Under the pieces are notes generated by a model, which ran no database searches, was not told the origin of the DNA, and saw only the letters and a list, made by a program, of their open reading frames with translations. Below are positions 7,709 through 17,516 of a DNA stretch of 32,246 bases, piece after piece. Positions within the stretch are counted from its first letter, which is position 1. Every line of letters starts with the position of its first letter. This DNA is from Kingella denitrificans ATCC 33394 (GTDB lineage: Bacteria; Pseudomonadota; Gammaproteobacteria; Burkholderiales; Neisseriaceae): positions 1,059,997 to 1,092,242 of the forward strand of contig NZ_GL870929.1 in NCBI RefSeq assembly GCF_000190695.1, given 5' to 3'. The translations under genes were made by a program, and so were the position numbers.

Positions 7709-7736
7709 GAAGCGCGGCCGAAAATCCGCGCTTTTT
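7709..7736 (+). terminator. Rho-independent terminator after the 67-aa gene
   Basis: GAAGCGCGG and CCGCGCTTTTTC form a GC-rich stem with an eight-base loop and a T run, four bases after the stop codon. It is unrelated to DUS. Confidence 0.85.
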
Positions 7737-7819
7737 CTTTGTTTTACGCAGGCCAAAACGGCACAAAAGCAGCCTGCACCCGCCAGCCTATTAACAAGCC
7801 GCCAACGCTCGTTTTTTGT

Positions 7820-7849
7820 TTGCCACAGCACGCCGTAAAATCTTATAAT
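7820..7849 (+). promoter_or_regulatory. Probable dxs promoter
   Basis: TTGCCA (7820-7825) and TATAAT (7844-7849) are separated by 18 bp, 33 bases before the dxs ATG. The -10 is perfect and the -35 matches five of six positions. Confidence 0.65.
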
Positions 7850-7881
7850 CGCCCATTCCCCAAAAAAACCATACGAACACG

Positions 7882-9789
7882 ATGATGACCGCCACGCCCC
7901 TGCTCGATACGATTTCCACACCAGCGGATATCCGCCGGCTCGCACCCGAACAACTGCCCCAACTGGCGCAGGAATTGCGCGCATTTTTATTGGAAAGCGT
8001 GGGCAAGACGGGCGGGCACTTTGCCAGCAATCTGGGCGTGGTGGAACTGACGATTGCGCTGCATTATGTGTTTGAAACACCGCAAGACCACTTGGTTTGG
8101 GACGTGGGGCACCAGAGTTATCCGCACAAAATCCTGACGGGGCGCAAAGACCGCATGCACACCATCCGCCAATTCGGCGGGCTGGCCGGTTTCCCGAAAC
8201 GCAGCGAAAGCGAATACGACGATTTCGGCGTGGGGCATTCGTCCACTTCCATCGGTGCAGCGTTGGGCATGGCGGTGGCCGACCGGCTCTCCGGCAGCAA
8301 TGCGCGCAGCGTGGCCGTTATCGGCGACGGGGCGATGACGGCGGGACAGGCATTTGAAGCGCTGAACAACGCGGGCGACATGAAAGTGAACCTGCTGGTG
8401 GTGCTGAACGACAACGAAATGTCGATTTCGCCGAACGTGGGCGCGCTGCCCAAATATCTGGCGCGCAACGTGATGCGCGATATGCGCGGCGTGCTGCACG
8501 AAATCAAGCAGCATTCCACCAAAGTGCTGGACAAGCTGCCCGCATCGGTCAAAGAAATGGCGCAAAAAGCGGAACACACGATTAAGACGATTGCCAGCGA
8601 AAGCGAACATGTGCAGCAGTCTTTGTCGCTGTTTGAAAATTTCGGCTTTGCCTACACGGGCGCGGTGGACGGGCACAATATCGGGCAGCTGGTGTCGGTG
8701 CTGAAAGAATTGCGCAAACGCGAAGGGCCGCAGCTGTTGCACATCATCACCAAAAAAGGCCACGGTTACCAACTGGCGGAAAACGACCCCGTGAAATACC
8801 ACGCCATCGGCAAGCAGCCTGCACCCGAATCGGCCGGCGCAACGCAAAAGCAGCCTGCACCGCCCACCTACACGCAAGTGTTCGGCCAATGGCTGTGCGA
8901 CCAAGCCGCCGCCGACCAACGCTTAGTCGCCATCACGCCCGCCATGCGCGAAGGCAGCGGGCTGGTGGAATTCGAACAACGCTTCCCCGACCGCTATTTC
9001 GATGTCGGCATTGCCGAACAGCACGCCGTTACCTTTGCCGCAGGGCTGGCCTGCCAAGGCATCAAACCCGTGGTGGCGATTTACTCCACCTTTCTGCAAC
9101 GCGCATACGACCAACTCCTGCACGATGTCGCCCTGCAAAACCTGCCCGTTTTGTTCGCCATCGACCGCGCAGGCATTGTCGGTGCAGACGGTCCCACCCA
9201 TGCAGGCGCATACGATTTGAGCTTCCTACGCTGCGTGCCGAACATGGTGATTGCCGCGCCCAGCGATGAAAACGAATGCCGCCTGCTGCTGTCCACCTGT
9301 TACCAACTCGACCAACCGACCGCCGTGCGCTATCCGCGCGGTGCAGGCTGCGGTGCGGCCGTTGAAAGCAGCCTGCACACCATGGAAGTCGGCAAAGGCG
9401 TGGTGCGTCGCAAAGGCAAGAAAACCGCCATCATCGCCTTCGGCAGCATGGTGCAGCCTGCTTTGGCCGCCGCCGAAGCCCTCGATGCCACCGTGGCGGA
9501 CATGCGCTTTGTCAAACCGATGGACGAAGATTTGCTGGCAACGCTGGCGCAATCGCACGATTATCTGGTCTGCGTGGAAGAGAACGCACAGGCGGGCGGC
9601 GCAGGCAGCGCGGTGCTGGAAGTGCTGGCGGCGCAGGGCAATTTGAAGCCCACCCTGTTGTGCGGCATTCCCGACATCGTTACCGAACACGGCGACAGCA
9701 CCATCCTGCTGGACAACATGGCCTTGGGTGCAGGCAGCCTGCAACGCAAAATCGAACAATGGCTGCAGCAATATAGCCGGCAGTTATAA
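7882..9789 (+). CDS. dxs: 1-deoxy-D-xylulose-5-phosphate synthase
   Basis: Dxs condenses pyruvate and glyceraldehyde-3-phosphate using thiamine diphosphate, the first step of the MEP isoprenoid pathway. The 635-aa protein has His46 in the substrate region (TGGHFASN), the ThDP motif beginning GDGAMTAGQAFEALNNAG (148-165), the catalytic Glu379 in VGIAEQHAVTF, and a C-terminal transketolase domain. It starts at tandem ATG codons without a visible Shine-Dalgarno. Two DUS (8811 and 8847) fall in the linker between the first and second catalytic domains and are read as KQPAP repeats (residues 311-327), and a third DUS at 9365 lies in the second half. No terminator was found between dxs and cysK. 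Confidence 0.97.
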   Translation: MMTATPLLDTISTPADIRRLAPEQLPQLAQELRAFLLESVGKTGGHFASNLGVVELTIALHYVFETPQDHLVWDVGHQSYPHKILTGRKDRMHTIRQFGGLAGFPKRSESEYDDFGVGHSSTSIGAALGMAVADRLSGSNARSVAVIGDGAMTAGQAFEALNNAGDMKVNLLVVLNDNEMSISPNVGALPKYLARNVMRDMRGVLHEIKQHSTKVLDKLPASVKEMAQKAEHTIKTIASESEHVQQSLSLFENFGFAYTGAVDGHNIGQLVSVLKELRKREGPQLLHIITKKGHGYQLAENDPVKYHAIGKQPAPESAGATQKQPAPPTYTQVFGQWLCDQAAADQRLVAITPAMREGSGLVEFEQRFPDRYFDVGIAEQHAVTFAAGLACQGIKPVVAIYSTFLQRAYDQLLHDVALQNLPVLFAIDRAGIVGADGPTHAGAYDLSFLRCVPNMVIAAPSDENECRLLLSTCYQLDQPTAVRYPRGAGCGAAVESSLHTMEVGKGVVRRKGKKTAIIAFGSMVQPALAAAEALDATVADMRFVKPMDEDLLATLAQSHDYLVCVEENAQAGGAGSAVLEVLAAQGNLKPTLLCGIPDIVTEHGDSTILLDNMALGAGSLQRKIEQWLQQYSRQL

Positions 9790-9876
9790 ACCAAAGCCGC
9801 ATAAATTCTTTCACTTGCCCCGGCAGCCGTATTATGATGTCTGCCAAATTATCCGTATTTTTTAAGGAACTTCATC

Positions 9877-10809
9877 ATGAATATCGCAAAAAGCATCACC
9901 GATTTGATTGGCAACACCCCCCTGCTGGAGCTGCAAAATTTAAGCCGCGGCCTGCCTGCGCGCGTGGCCGTGAAACTGGAATTCTTCAATCCCGGCAGCA
10001 GCGTGAAAGACCGCATTGCGCTGGCCATGGTGGAAGCGGCGGAACGCGAAGGCAAAATCAAGCCCGGCACCACCATTGTGGAAGCCACTTCGGGCAACAC
10101 GGGCATCGGCCTGGCGATGGTGTGTGCGGCCAAAGGCTACAAACTGGTCATCACCATGCCCGAAAGCATGAGCAAAGAGCGCAAAATGCTGCTGCGCGCA
10201 TACGGTGCGGAACTGGTGCTCACCCCTGCTGCCGAAGGCATGAACGGCGCGATTGCCAAAGCCGAAGAATTTGTGAAAAACCATCCCGAAACCTACTTCA
10301 TGCCGCGCCAATTCGACAATCCGGCCAACCCTGAAATCCACCGCCAAACTACTGCCGAAGAAATTTGGCGCGATACGGACGGCAATGTGGATATTTTCGT
10401 GGCCGGTGTGGGCACGGGCGGCACGCTGTCGGGCGTGGGCGAAGTGCTGAAAAGCCGCAAACCCGCAGTGCAGGTTTATGCGGTCGAGCCTGCCGGTTCG
10501 CCCGTTTTGAGCGGAGGCCAAAAAGGCGCGCACTTGATTCAAGGCTTGGGCGCAGGCTTCGTGCCCAAAACGCTGAACACTGAAATCTACGACGGCGTGA
10601 TTACCGTGTCCAACGAAGACGCCATGGCCACCGCGCGCGCATTGGCCGACAAAGAAGGCATCCTGTCCGGCATTTCTTCCGGCGCGGCCGTGTGGAGCGC
10701 GCTGCAATTGGCGGCGAAACCGGAAAATGCGGGCAAATTGATTGTAACCGTGCTGCCTTCCTACGGCGAACGCTATCTTTCTACCGCGCTGTTTGCCGAT
10801 TTGGCATAA
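9877..10809 (+). CDS. cysK: Cysteine synthase (O-acetylserine sulfhydrylase)
   Basis: CysK replaces the acetyl group of O-acetylserine with sulfide to make cysteine. The 310-aa protein has the PLP Lys44 in SSVKDR, the substrate loop TSGNTG (71-76), the PLP-phosphate loop GTGGTLSG, and the C-terminal GISSGAAV and LPSYGERYLST blocks. The sequence fits CysK better than CysM, since it carries the family's usual N-terminal ITDLIGNTPLLEL and normal length. AAGGAACTTCATC precedes the ATG. A DUS-pair terminator follows. The cysteine-binding transporter genes lie 4 kb upstream in another orientation. Confidence 0.96.
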   Translation: MNIAKSITDLIGNTPLLELQNLSRGLPARVAVKLEFFNPGSSVKDRIALAMVEAAEREGKIKPGTTIVEATSGNTGIGLAMVCAAKGYKLVITMPESMSKERKMLLRAYGAELVLTPAAEGMNGAIAKAEEFVKNHPETYFMPRQFDNPANPEIHRQTTAEEIWRDTDGNVDIFVAGVGTGGTLSGVGEVLKSRKPAVQVYAVEPAGSPVLSGGQKGAHLIQGLGAGFVPKTLNTEIYDGVITVSNEDAMATARALADKEGILSGISSGAAVWSALQLAAKPENAGKLIVTVLPSYGERYLSTALFADLA

Positions 10810-10828
10810 GCGCACCGTTCAAAATCAA

Positions 10829-10868
10829 GTGCAGGCTGCTTTTCGTCTTATTGGAAAGCAGCCTGCAC
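10829..10868 (+). terminator. Inverted DUS pair terminating cysK
   Basis: GTGCAGGCTGCTTT (10829-10842) and AAAGCAGCCTGCAC (10855-10868) form a 14-bp stem followed by TTTTG, 20 bases after the cysK stop. Confidence 0.75.
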
Positions 10869-10944
10869 TTTTGTTATAGATAAAAAATAAAGGGCTTGGC
10901 TTGAATTGAATACGCCATCAACCGGATATCCGAATCAAGCCCAA

Positions 10945-10985
10945 AAAGCAGCCTGCACTCTGATTGCCAAAGTGCAGGCTGCTTT
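10945..10985 (-). terminator. Inverted DUS pair ending the ABC importer operon
   Basis: AAAGCAGCCTGCAC (10945-10958) and GTGCAGGCTGCTTT (10972-10985) pair with a 13-nt loop and have A/T runs on both sides, so it can terminate from either direction. It lies just beyond the ATPase stop. Confidence 0.75.
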
Positions 10986-10999
10986 TTTCATTCACGCCG

Positions 11000-11794
11000 T
11001 CAGCTCAACAGCAGCGAATCATCGCTCACTTTTTCGCCGCGCGTTTTTTCAAACATATCCAGCAAATCGCGCACGCCCATGTTCTGCCGCTGGCTGCCCG
11101 ACACGTCCAACACCACCTGACCTTGGTGCAGCATCACCGTGCGGCTGCCGTGCTCCAACGCCTGCTGCATGGAATGCGTCACCATCATCGCCGTGAGTTT
11201 GCCTTCGGTAATGATTTTGTCGGTCAGTTCCAGCACGAAGGCGGCGGTTTTCGGGTCAAGCGCGGCGGTGTGTTCGTCCAACAGTAGGATTTTGCTCGGC
11301 TGCAAACTCGCCATCAAAAGGCTCACCGCCTGCCGCTGGCCGCCCGAAAGCAGGCCCATGCGGTCGGTCAAACGGTTTTCCAAACCCAGTTTCAGCACCG
11401 ACAGCTTTTCGCGGAAAAATTCGCGGTTGGCTTTGTTCAGCGCGCTTTTCAGGCCGCGCCCCTGCCCGCGTTTGTAGGCCAGCGCCATGTTTTCTTCAAT
11501 GCTCAAATTAGCGCAGGTGCCCGCCATCGGGTCTTGGAACACGCGCGCCACCAAACCCGCGCGGCGGTGTGCAGGCTGCTTGGTCACATCGGTGCCGTCA
11601 ATACGGATATTGCCCGAATCCACCATAATATCGCCGCTGATGGCGTTCAAAAACGTGGATTTTCCCGCGCCGTTGCTGCCAATCACGGTAACGAATTCGC
11701 CGTCCCGAATGTGCAGGCTCATACCGCGCAAGGCTGGATTTTCAATCGGCGTGCCTGCATTGAAGGTCAGGCGCAGATTTTCTGCTTTCATCAT
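11000..11794 (-). CDS. ABC transporter ATP-binding protein (TrpXYZ-like importer)
   Basis: The 264-aa ATPase powers the importer formed with the permease and binding protein upstream. Walker A is GSNGAGKST (39-47); the signature LSGGQRQA and Walker B KILLLDEH follow, with the switch VTHSMQQAL. Its start is set by translational coupling: the permease stop TGA overlaps the tandem ATGATG, and GGAG lies nine bases before the first ATG. The open frame upstream of this point lies inside the permease gene and is not real. A DUS at 11569 falls inside the coding sequence. The gene order and the PF04392-type binding protein suggest an aromatic amino acid or related substrate, which is unproven. Confidence 0.9.
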   Translation of the reverse strand: MMKAENLRLTFNAGTPIENPALRGMSLHIRDGEFVTVIGSNGAGKSTFLNAISGDIMVDSGNIRIDGTDVTKQPAHRRAGLVARVFQDPMAGTCANLSIEENMALAYKRGQGRGLKSALNKANREFFREKLSVLKLGLENRLTDRMGLLSGGQRQAVSLLMASLQPSKILLLDEHTAALDPKTAAFVLELTDKIITEGKLTAMMVTHSMQQALEHGSRTVMLHQGQVVLDVSGSQRQNMGVRDLLDMFEKTRGEKVSDDSLLLS

Positions 11795-12693
11795 GGCTGG
11801 GCACTCCTTTGTTTCAGCTTGGCTTTGATTTTGGGCAACATCATCACGCACACCACCAAAACCGATGTGATTAAATTCAAATCTTGGGTTTTCAACCCCA
11901 AGCCAGACAGGGTTTCGCTGCCCATCGCCACCATAATGAACAGGCGGTACACAATCGAGCCGATAATCACCGACAGCGTAATCACCCACATTTTTTTGCT
12001 AGGCAGCAAGGCCTCGCCCAAAATCACCGCTGCCAAGCCGAACACAATCGTGCCCAAGCCCGCGCTCACGTCCGCGCCGCCCGCCACTTGGGCGAACAAA
12101 GCCCCCGCCATCGCGATTAAACCGTTGGAAAACGCCATGCCCAGCACCACCATGAAATTGGTGGAAATGCCCTGCGCGCGCGCCATACGCGGATTGGCGC
12201 CGGTGGCACGCATGGCCAAGCCGGTTTCGGTGCTGAAAAACCAGTTCAACACAAATTTAATCAGCAGCGTTATCAGCAACAGCACGGCGGCGTTCTGCCA
12301 CATGCCGCTGCCCAACACGGGCGTGAACAAATCGAAGATGGTCTTCTGCCCCAACAGCGACACATTCGGCGCATCGCCAATCCGTAAATTGATGGAATAC
12401 AGCGCGGTCATCACGATAATCCCTGCCAACAGCTGCAAAATGCCGAGTTTCACATGCAGCCACGCCGTCAATACGCCGGCCGCCGCACCCGCAGCAAAAC
12501 CAATGCCGATGGCCAAAACGGGATGGATGCCGGCCGTCATCGCCACGGCGCAGGCAAACGCACCCAATGGGAAACTGCCGTCGGCGGTTAAGTCGGGGAA
12601 ATCAAGCACGCGGAATGACAGCAACACGCCCAATGCGACCAGTGCATACACCAAACCGGTTTCAAATGTGCCAAAAAGGGCAAGCAAAGACAT
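11791..12693 (-). CDS. ABC transporter permease, branched-chain type (BPD_transp_2)
   Basis: The 300-aa inner-membrane protein has about eight to nine hydrophobic segments and the family hallmarks FRVLDFPDLTADGSFPLGA near the N-terminus, GLAMRATGANPRMARAQGI in the middle (the loop that contacts the ATPase) and AVILGEALLP. This is the permease type that accompanies PF04392 binding proteins such as TrpX. AAAGGTATAAG precedes the ATG. It overlaps the ATPase gene at its 3' end and follows the binding protein gene after a DUS hairpin. Confidence 0.9.
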   Translation of the reverse strand: MSLLALFGTFETGLVYALVALGVLLSFRVLDFPDLTADGSFPLGAFACAVAMTAGIHPVLAIGIGFAAGAAAGVLTAWLHVKLGILQLLAGIIVMTALYSINLRIGDAPNVSLLGQKTIFDLFTPVLGSGMWQNAAVLLLITLLIKFVLNWFFSTETGLAMRATGANPRMARAQGISTNFMVVLGMAFSNGLIAMAGALFAQVAGGADVSAGLGTIVFGLAAVILGEALLPSKKMWVITLSVIIGSIVYRLFIMVAMGSETLSGLGLKTQDLNLITSVLVVCVMMLPKIKAKLKQRSAQP

Positions 12694-12736
12694 CTTATAC
12701 CTTTATTTATCAATATGTTTTGTATAGTTCAACAAA

Positions 12737-12784
12737 GTGCAGGCTGCTTTTGCATTACCGGCGGCACGCAAAAGCAGCCTGCAC
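12737..12784 (-). terminator. Inverted DUS pair inside the ABC operon
   Basis: GTGCAGGCTGCTTT (12737-12750) and AAAGCAGCCTGCAC (12771-12784) pair with a 20-nt loop between the binding-protein stop and the permease start. It could partly terminate transcription and so give more binding protein than permease, or protect the upstream mRNA. Confidence 0.6.
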
Positions 12785-12803
12785 TTCCAAAAAACACCAC
12801 AGG

Positions 12804-13823
12804 TTATTCGGTCACCTGAGTTGCCGTTTTCAGCAACTCGTCCGGAATCGTAATGCCCTGTTCGCGGGCATGTTTCGGGCTCAGGTACAAATCAAACTTG
12901 CTCATGCGTTGCGACGGAATGCTGCCCGCCGCCTCGCCGCGCAGAATACGCGCAATGATTTTGCCCGCCTCCACGCCGATGTCGTGGTAATTCACACCCA
13001 GCACCGCCGCCGCGCCGCGCGCAAACGAACCCGTGTCCGAAGCCACCAGCGGCACTTTGATTTCGGTCGCCGCTTTATACATCGACTCATACGATGCCAC
13101 AACGTTGTTGTCCAAAGACGTATAAATCAACTGCGCTTTGCCGCCCAAGCTGCGGGCTGCGGGCAAAATATCGGTCGTGCGCTGCGCCGCCACCGGCACC
13201 AAGTTGATATTTTGTTTGGACAATGCGGTTTTCAGCTGCTCCAAAACCACGGTGGAATTGATTTCGCCGGGGCTGTACACATAACCCACGTTTTTCAGAT
13301 TCGGCACCAGTTTGCGCATCAAATCAATTTGCGGCTCCAGCGGCAGCAAATCGGACACACCCGTGATATTAGTGTTCGACGCTTCCCAAGAAGGCACCAG
13401 TTTGGCCGCCACAGGGTCGGTAACCGCGGCATAAACAATCGGAATATTTTTGCTGGCCGCCGCCATGGCCTGTGCGCTCGGCGTTGAAATGGCCAGAACC
13501 ACATCAGGCTTGTCACCCGCAAATTTTTTCGCAATTTGCGTTGCCGTTGCCGGATTGCCCTGCGCCGACTGGAATTCGATGATGATGTTTTTGCCCTCTT
13601 CGAAGCCCTCGGCTTTCAGCTGCTCAATCGCGCCGGCACGGACGCCGTCCAACGCAGGGTGCTCCACAATGGCGGTTACCGCAATGCGTTTCGTGCCCGA
13701 AGCGGCAGAAGCACCGGCATTTCCGGCAGCCGCCGAAGCACTGTTGCCGGTAGATTGCTGGTTGCAGGCTGCCAATACTGCGGCGGCCATCAAGCTCAAT
13801 AAAGCGGTACGACGTGTCAACAT
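12804..13823 (-). CDS. ABC transporter substrate-binding lipoprotein (PF04392 type)
   Basis: From the ATG at 13823 the protein is 339 aa. A signal peptide MLTRRTALLSLMAAAVLAAC ends in a lipobox with Cys20, followed by a Ser/Ala/Gly linker and a two-lobed binding domain (AVTAIVEHPALDGVRAGA, then NPATATQIAKKFAGDKPDVV, then PIVYAAVTDP, then LYTSLDNNVV-like). This pattern matches the TrpX/YtrB-adjacent family that binds tryptophan or tyrosine in Gram-positives; the ligand here is unknown. AGGAG lies about ten bases before the start; the 40-codon upstream extension is AT-rich leader sequence. It is the first gene of a three-gene operon with a promoter at 13865-13892. Confidence 0.88.
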   Translation of the reverse strand: MLTRRTALLSLMAAAVLAACNQQSTGNSASAAAGNAGASAASGTKRIAVTAIVEHPALDGVRAGAIEQLKAEGFEEGKNIIIEFQSAQGNPATATQIAKKFAGDKPDVVLAISTPSAQAMAAASKNIPIVYAAVTDPVAAKLVPSWEASNTNITGVSDLLPLEPQIDLMRKLVPNLKNVGYVYSPGEINSTVVLEQLKTALSKQNINLVPVAAQRTTDILPAARSLGGKAQLIYTSLDNNVVASYESMYKAATEIKVPLVASDTGSFARGAAAVLGVNYHDIGVEAGKIIARILRGEAAGSIPSQRMSKFDLYLSPKHAREQGITIPDELLKTATQVTE

Positions 13824-13864
13824 CTTCCATCTACTCCTGTTGCTGATGAAATATTTGTTAAAAA

Positions 13865-13892
13865 ATATAGCGTTTTTTAAAAAAGTGTCATC
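13865..13892 (-). promoter_or_regulatory. Promoter of the ABC importer operon
   Basis: On the minus strand ATGACA (13892-13887) and TATATT (13870-13865) are 16 bp apart, about 40 bases before the binding-protein start. An inverted repeat ATACAC-N6-GTGTAT (13903-13920) lies just upstream and may be an operator. Confidence 0.5.
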
Positions 13893-14173
13893 ATATACAA
13901 AATACACCGCTTTGTGTATGGCTGACCCACCCAAAAATACCAAATAAATTGGAATTTAATCATTAAAATATTTTAAATTAAGCAATTTTATACTCCATTT
14001 CAATCGTGAATTACAAAAAAATGCGAACAAAGTCTGTAGCCATGCAGTAAAAATTCTTGTTGCACACACATAATTCATCTATGACGGCGATAGATACCGT
14101 ATTCGCAAAAATCAACTTTTTGTCTAATTTTCATCTTTGTTCGATTTAATTCAACCAAAATTAAACAAAATAC
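13893..14173. other. Long AT-rich intergenic region between divergent operons
   Basis: Together with its flanking promoters this is about 400 bases without a gene. I see no RNA gene and no leucine-rich leader peptide. It holds the ATACAC/GTGTAT inverted repeat (13903-13920) and three copies of a TTTGTYCRA-like motif (14023-14031 reversed, 14119-14127, 14136-14144). Two of these include the exact 9-bp inverted pair CGAACAAAG (14024-14032) and CTTTGTTCG (14135-14143). Confidence 0.5.
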
Positions 14174-14202
14174 TTGTCAATTTGTCCAAATTACATAATA
14201 AT
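14174..14202 (+). promoter_or_regulatory. leuA: Probable leuA promoter
   Basis: TTGTCA (14174-14179) and AATAAT (14197-14202) are 17 bp apart, each matching the sigma-70 consensus at five of six positions. The predicted start near 14209 gives a leader of about 30 bases before the ATG at 14238. Confidence 0.6.
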
Positions 14203-14231
14203 CGCGTCAAACAAATCATTGATTGGACAAA
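14181..14231. promoter_or_regulatory. Candidate operator: inverted TTTGTCCAA / TTGGACAAA
   Basis: Perfect 9-bp arms lie at 14181-14189 (between the -35 and -10) and 14223-14231 (in the leader). Their centres are 42 bp apart, four helical turns. Related motifs occur further upstream at 14023, 14119 and 14136. This geometry would suit a repressor binding as a dimer or tetramer, possibly the HTH region fused to LeuA. This is inference from sequence only. Confidence 0.35.
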
Positions 14232-14237
14232 ACCGCT

Positions 14238-16022
<1,785 letters not shown>

Positions 16023-16043
16023 CACGGCGGCGCGAACGGCAAA

Positions 16044-16084
16044 AAAGCAGCCTGCACTTCAATTTTGAAAGTGCAGACTGCTTT
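16044..16084. terminator. Inverted DUS pair between convergent leuA and hscB
   Basis: AAAGCAGCCTGCAC (16044-16057) and the one-base variant GTGCAGACTGCTTT (16071-16084) pair with one mismatch, extended by flanking TTC/GAA bases, with A/T runs on both sides. It can serve both convergent genes. Confidence 0.7.
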
Positions 16085-16096
16085 TTCATCACCCGG

Positions 16097-16603
16097 CTAA
16101 CCCCCCGCCGCCTTGCGGATTTCTTGGCGCATTTTGTCCAGAAAACGCCCCTGCCGCACGGCCTGCGCCGCCTGTTCGTATTGCTCTGCGGCGAAATATC
16201 CGCGCAGTTGCCCGTACAGTTGCTGCTGTTCGCGGGCAATTTCTTCGTCCAACCGTGCCATGGCGGCCTCATCGTGGGCAGCCTGCGCGTCTATCAGGGC
16301 TTCGCGCCACTGCATTTGCTGCATTAAAAATTCGGGCGGGAACTGGGTGTGTTCGGGCGCATCGGCATCAATGCCCTGCATTTGCAGCAGTTCTGCCGCG
16401 CGGTTCAACGGGTGCGACAAACATTCATAGGCCTGATTGAGCGCGGCGGTCATCATCACCGCCTGCTTTTGCTCGAATGCGCTGGCGGCGGCGAAACGGT
16501 CGGGGTGGAACTGCGCGGCCAAGGCGCGGTATTGGCGGGACAGCTGCTCTTCGTCCACGTCAAACTGCGGTGCCAATTGAAAAAGCTGGAAAGCGCGGGA
16601 CAT
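16097..16603 (-). CDS. hscB: Fe-S cluster co-chaperone HscB
   Basis: HscB delivers the IscU scaffold to the HscA chaperone during Fe-S cluster transfer. The 168-aa protein has an N-terminal J domain with the HPD motif at 33-35 (QFHPDRF) and a C-terminal helical domain with the LLQMQG and FPPEFLMQQMQWRE stretch that contacts IscU. AAGGAG precedes the ATG. It is alone here, away from iscU, iscA or hscA, which often neighbour it in other bacteria. Confidence 0.93.
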   Translation of the reverse strand: MSRAFQLFQLAPQFDVDEEQLSRQYRALAAQFHPDRFAAASAFEQKQAVMMTAALNQAYECLSHPLNRAAELLQMQGIDADAPEHTQFPPEFLMQQMQWREALIDAQAAHDEAAMARLDEEIAREQQQLYGQLRGYFAAEQYEQAAQAVRQGRFLDKMRQEIRKAAGG

Positions 16604-16645
16604 GATAACTCCTTGATGTGTATAAATTCATATTGTGTTTTCAGG

Positions 16646-16685
16646 GTGCAGGCTGCTTTTTTCATGCCGCAAAAGCAGCCTGCAC
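16646..16685. repeat. Inverted DUS pair between divergent genes
   Basis: GTGCAGGCTGCTTT (16646-16659) and AAAGCAGCCTGCAC (16672-16685) pair with a 12-nt loop. Both neighbouring genes point away from it, so it is not a gene-end terminator. A variant DUS (16725-16738) lies just before a TATAAT box (16744-16749). Confidence 0.7.
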
Positions 16686-16782
16686 TTTCCCAAATTCGTT
16701 CTTCGAAATTATACCGCAAGACCTATGCAGGCTGCTTTCGATTTATAATACGACCATTCACCCACCCTTATGAAAGCCCGTC

Positions 16783-17454
16783 ATGTCCATGAAGCCCATG
16801 CTCACCGCCGAACAATTAACCGCCCTGTGGCAACGCCGCGCCGCCACCCGTGCCTACGACCCCGCCAAAAAAATCCCCGATTCGGATTTCGAAGCCATTT
16901 TGCAGGCAGGACGCTTATCGCCCAGCTCCGTCGGCAGCGAGCCTTGGCAATTTCTGGTGGTGCAGAACCGCGAATTGCGCGCCCAACTCAAACCCGTGTC
17001 TTGGGGCATGGCGACACAAGTGGACGATGCCAGCCATCTGGTCGTGATTCTGGCAAAGAAAAACGCACGCTACGATTCCCCGTTTTTTGACGACATCATC
17101 GCACGGCGCGGCTTTACCGGCGAAGCGGCGGAAGCGGCGCGCGCCAAATACGCCCGTTTCCAAATCCACGACGCGGACATTCTGGCCAGCGAACGCAGCG
17201 TGTTCGACTGGGCGTGCAAACAAACTTATATCGCCATGGCCAATATGATGACGGCCGCCGCCGCGTTGGGCATCGATTCCTGCCCGATTGAAGGCTTCGA
17301 TTATGCGGAAGTCAATCGCATTTTATCCGGTGCAGGCTGCTTTGACGCACAAGAATGGGGCGTGTCCGTCATGCTCACCTTCGGCTACCGCGCCGCCGAC
17401 ATCAAACCCAAATCGCGCAAACCCATGGAAGAAGTGGTGCGCTGGATACGATAG
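16783..17454 (+). CDS. Nitroreductase-family NAD(P)H-dependent oxidoreductase
   Basis: This 223-aa FMN enzyme of the nitroreductase family should reduce quinones or nitro compounds with NAD(P)H; its natural substrate cannot be told from sequence. Family features: the N-terminal RRAATRAYDP stretch that binds FMN phosphate, LSPSSVGSEPWQFLVV, a central helix ACKQTYIAMANMMTAAAALGIDSCPIEGFD, and the C-terminal FGYR. Starts at ATG 16783 or 16789 are both possible. A DUS at 17330 falls within the coding sequence as GAGCFD. The end lies close to the nadK promoter. Confidence 0.9.
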   Translation: MSMKPMLTAEQLTALWQRRAATRAYDPAKKIPDSDFEAILQAGRLSPSSVGSEPWQFLVVQNRELRAQLKPVSWGMATQVDDASHLVVILAKKNARYDSPFFDDIIARRGFTGEAAEAARAKYARFQIHDADILASERSVFDWACKQTYIAMANMMTAAAALGIDSCPIEGFDYAEVNRILSGAGCFDAQEWGVSVMLTFGYRAADIKPKSRKPMEEVVRWIR

Positions 17455-17459
17455 CCGTT

Positions 17460-17488
17460 TTGTCCGCCGCGCACATTCGCTATATAAT
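17460..17488 (+). promoter_or_regulatory. nadK promoter
   Basis: TTGTCC (17460-17465) and a perfect TATAAT (17483-17488) are 17 bp apart, placed directly after the nitroreductase stop and 28 bases before the nadK ATG. Confidence 0.65.
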
Positions 17489-17516
17489 GCCCTCTTTGCC
17501 TACACCGCGCTACACC

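Noticed and set aside
10892..10942. GGGCTTG/CAAGCCC arms with the palindrome CGGATATCCG (10923-10932) between cysK and the ABC operon
   Set aside because: Possibly an old terminator, but the arms are only 7 bp with a 37-nt loop and DUS terminators already flank it; not strong enough to call.
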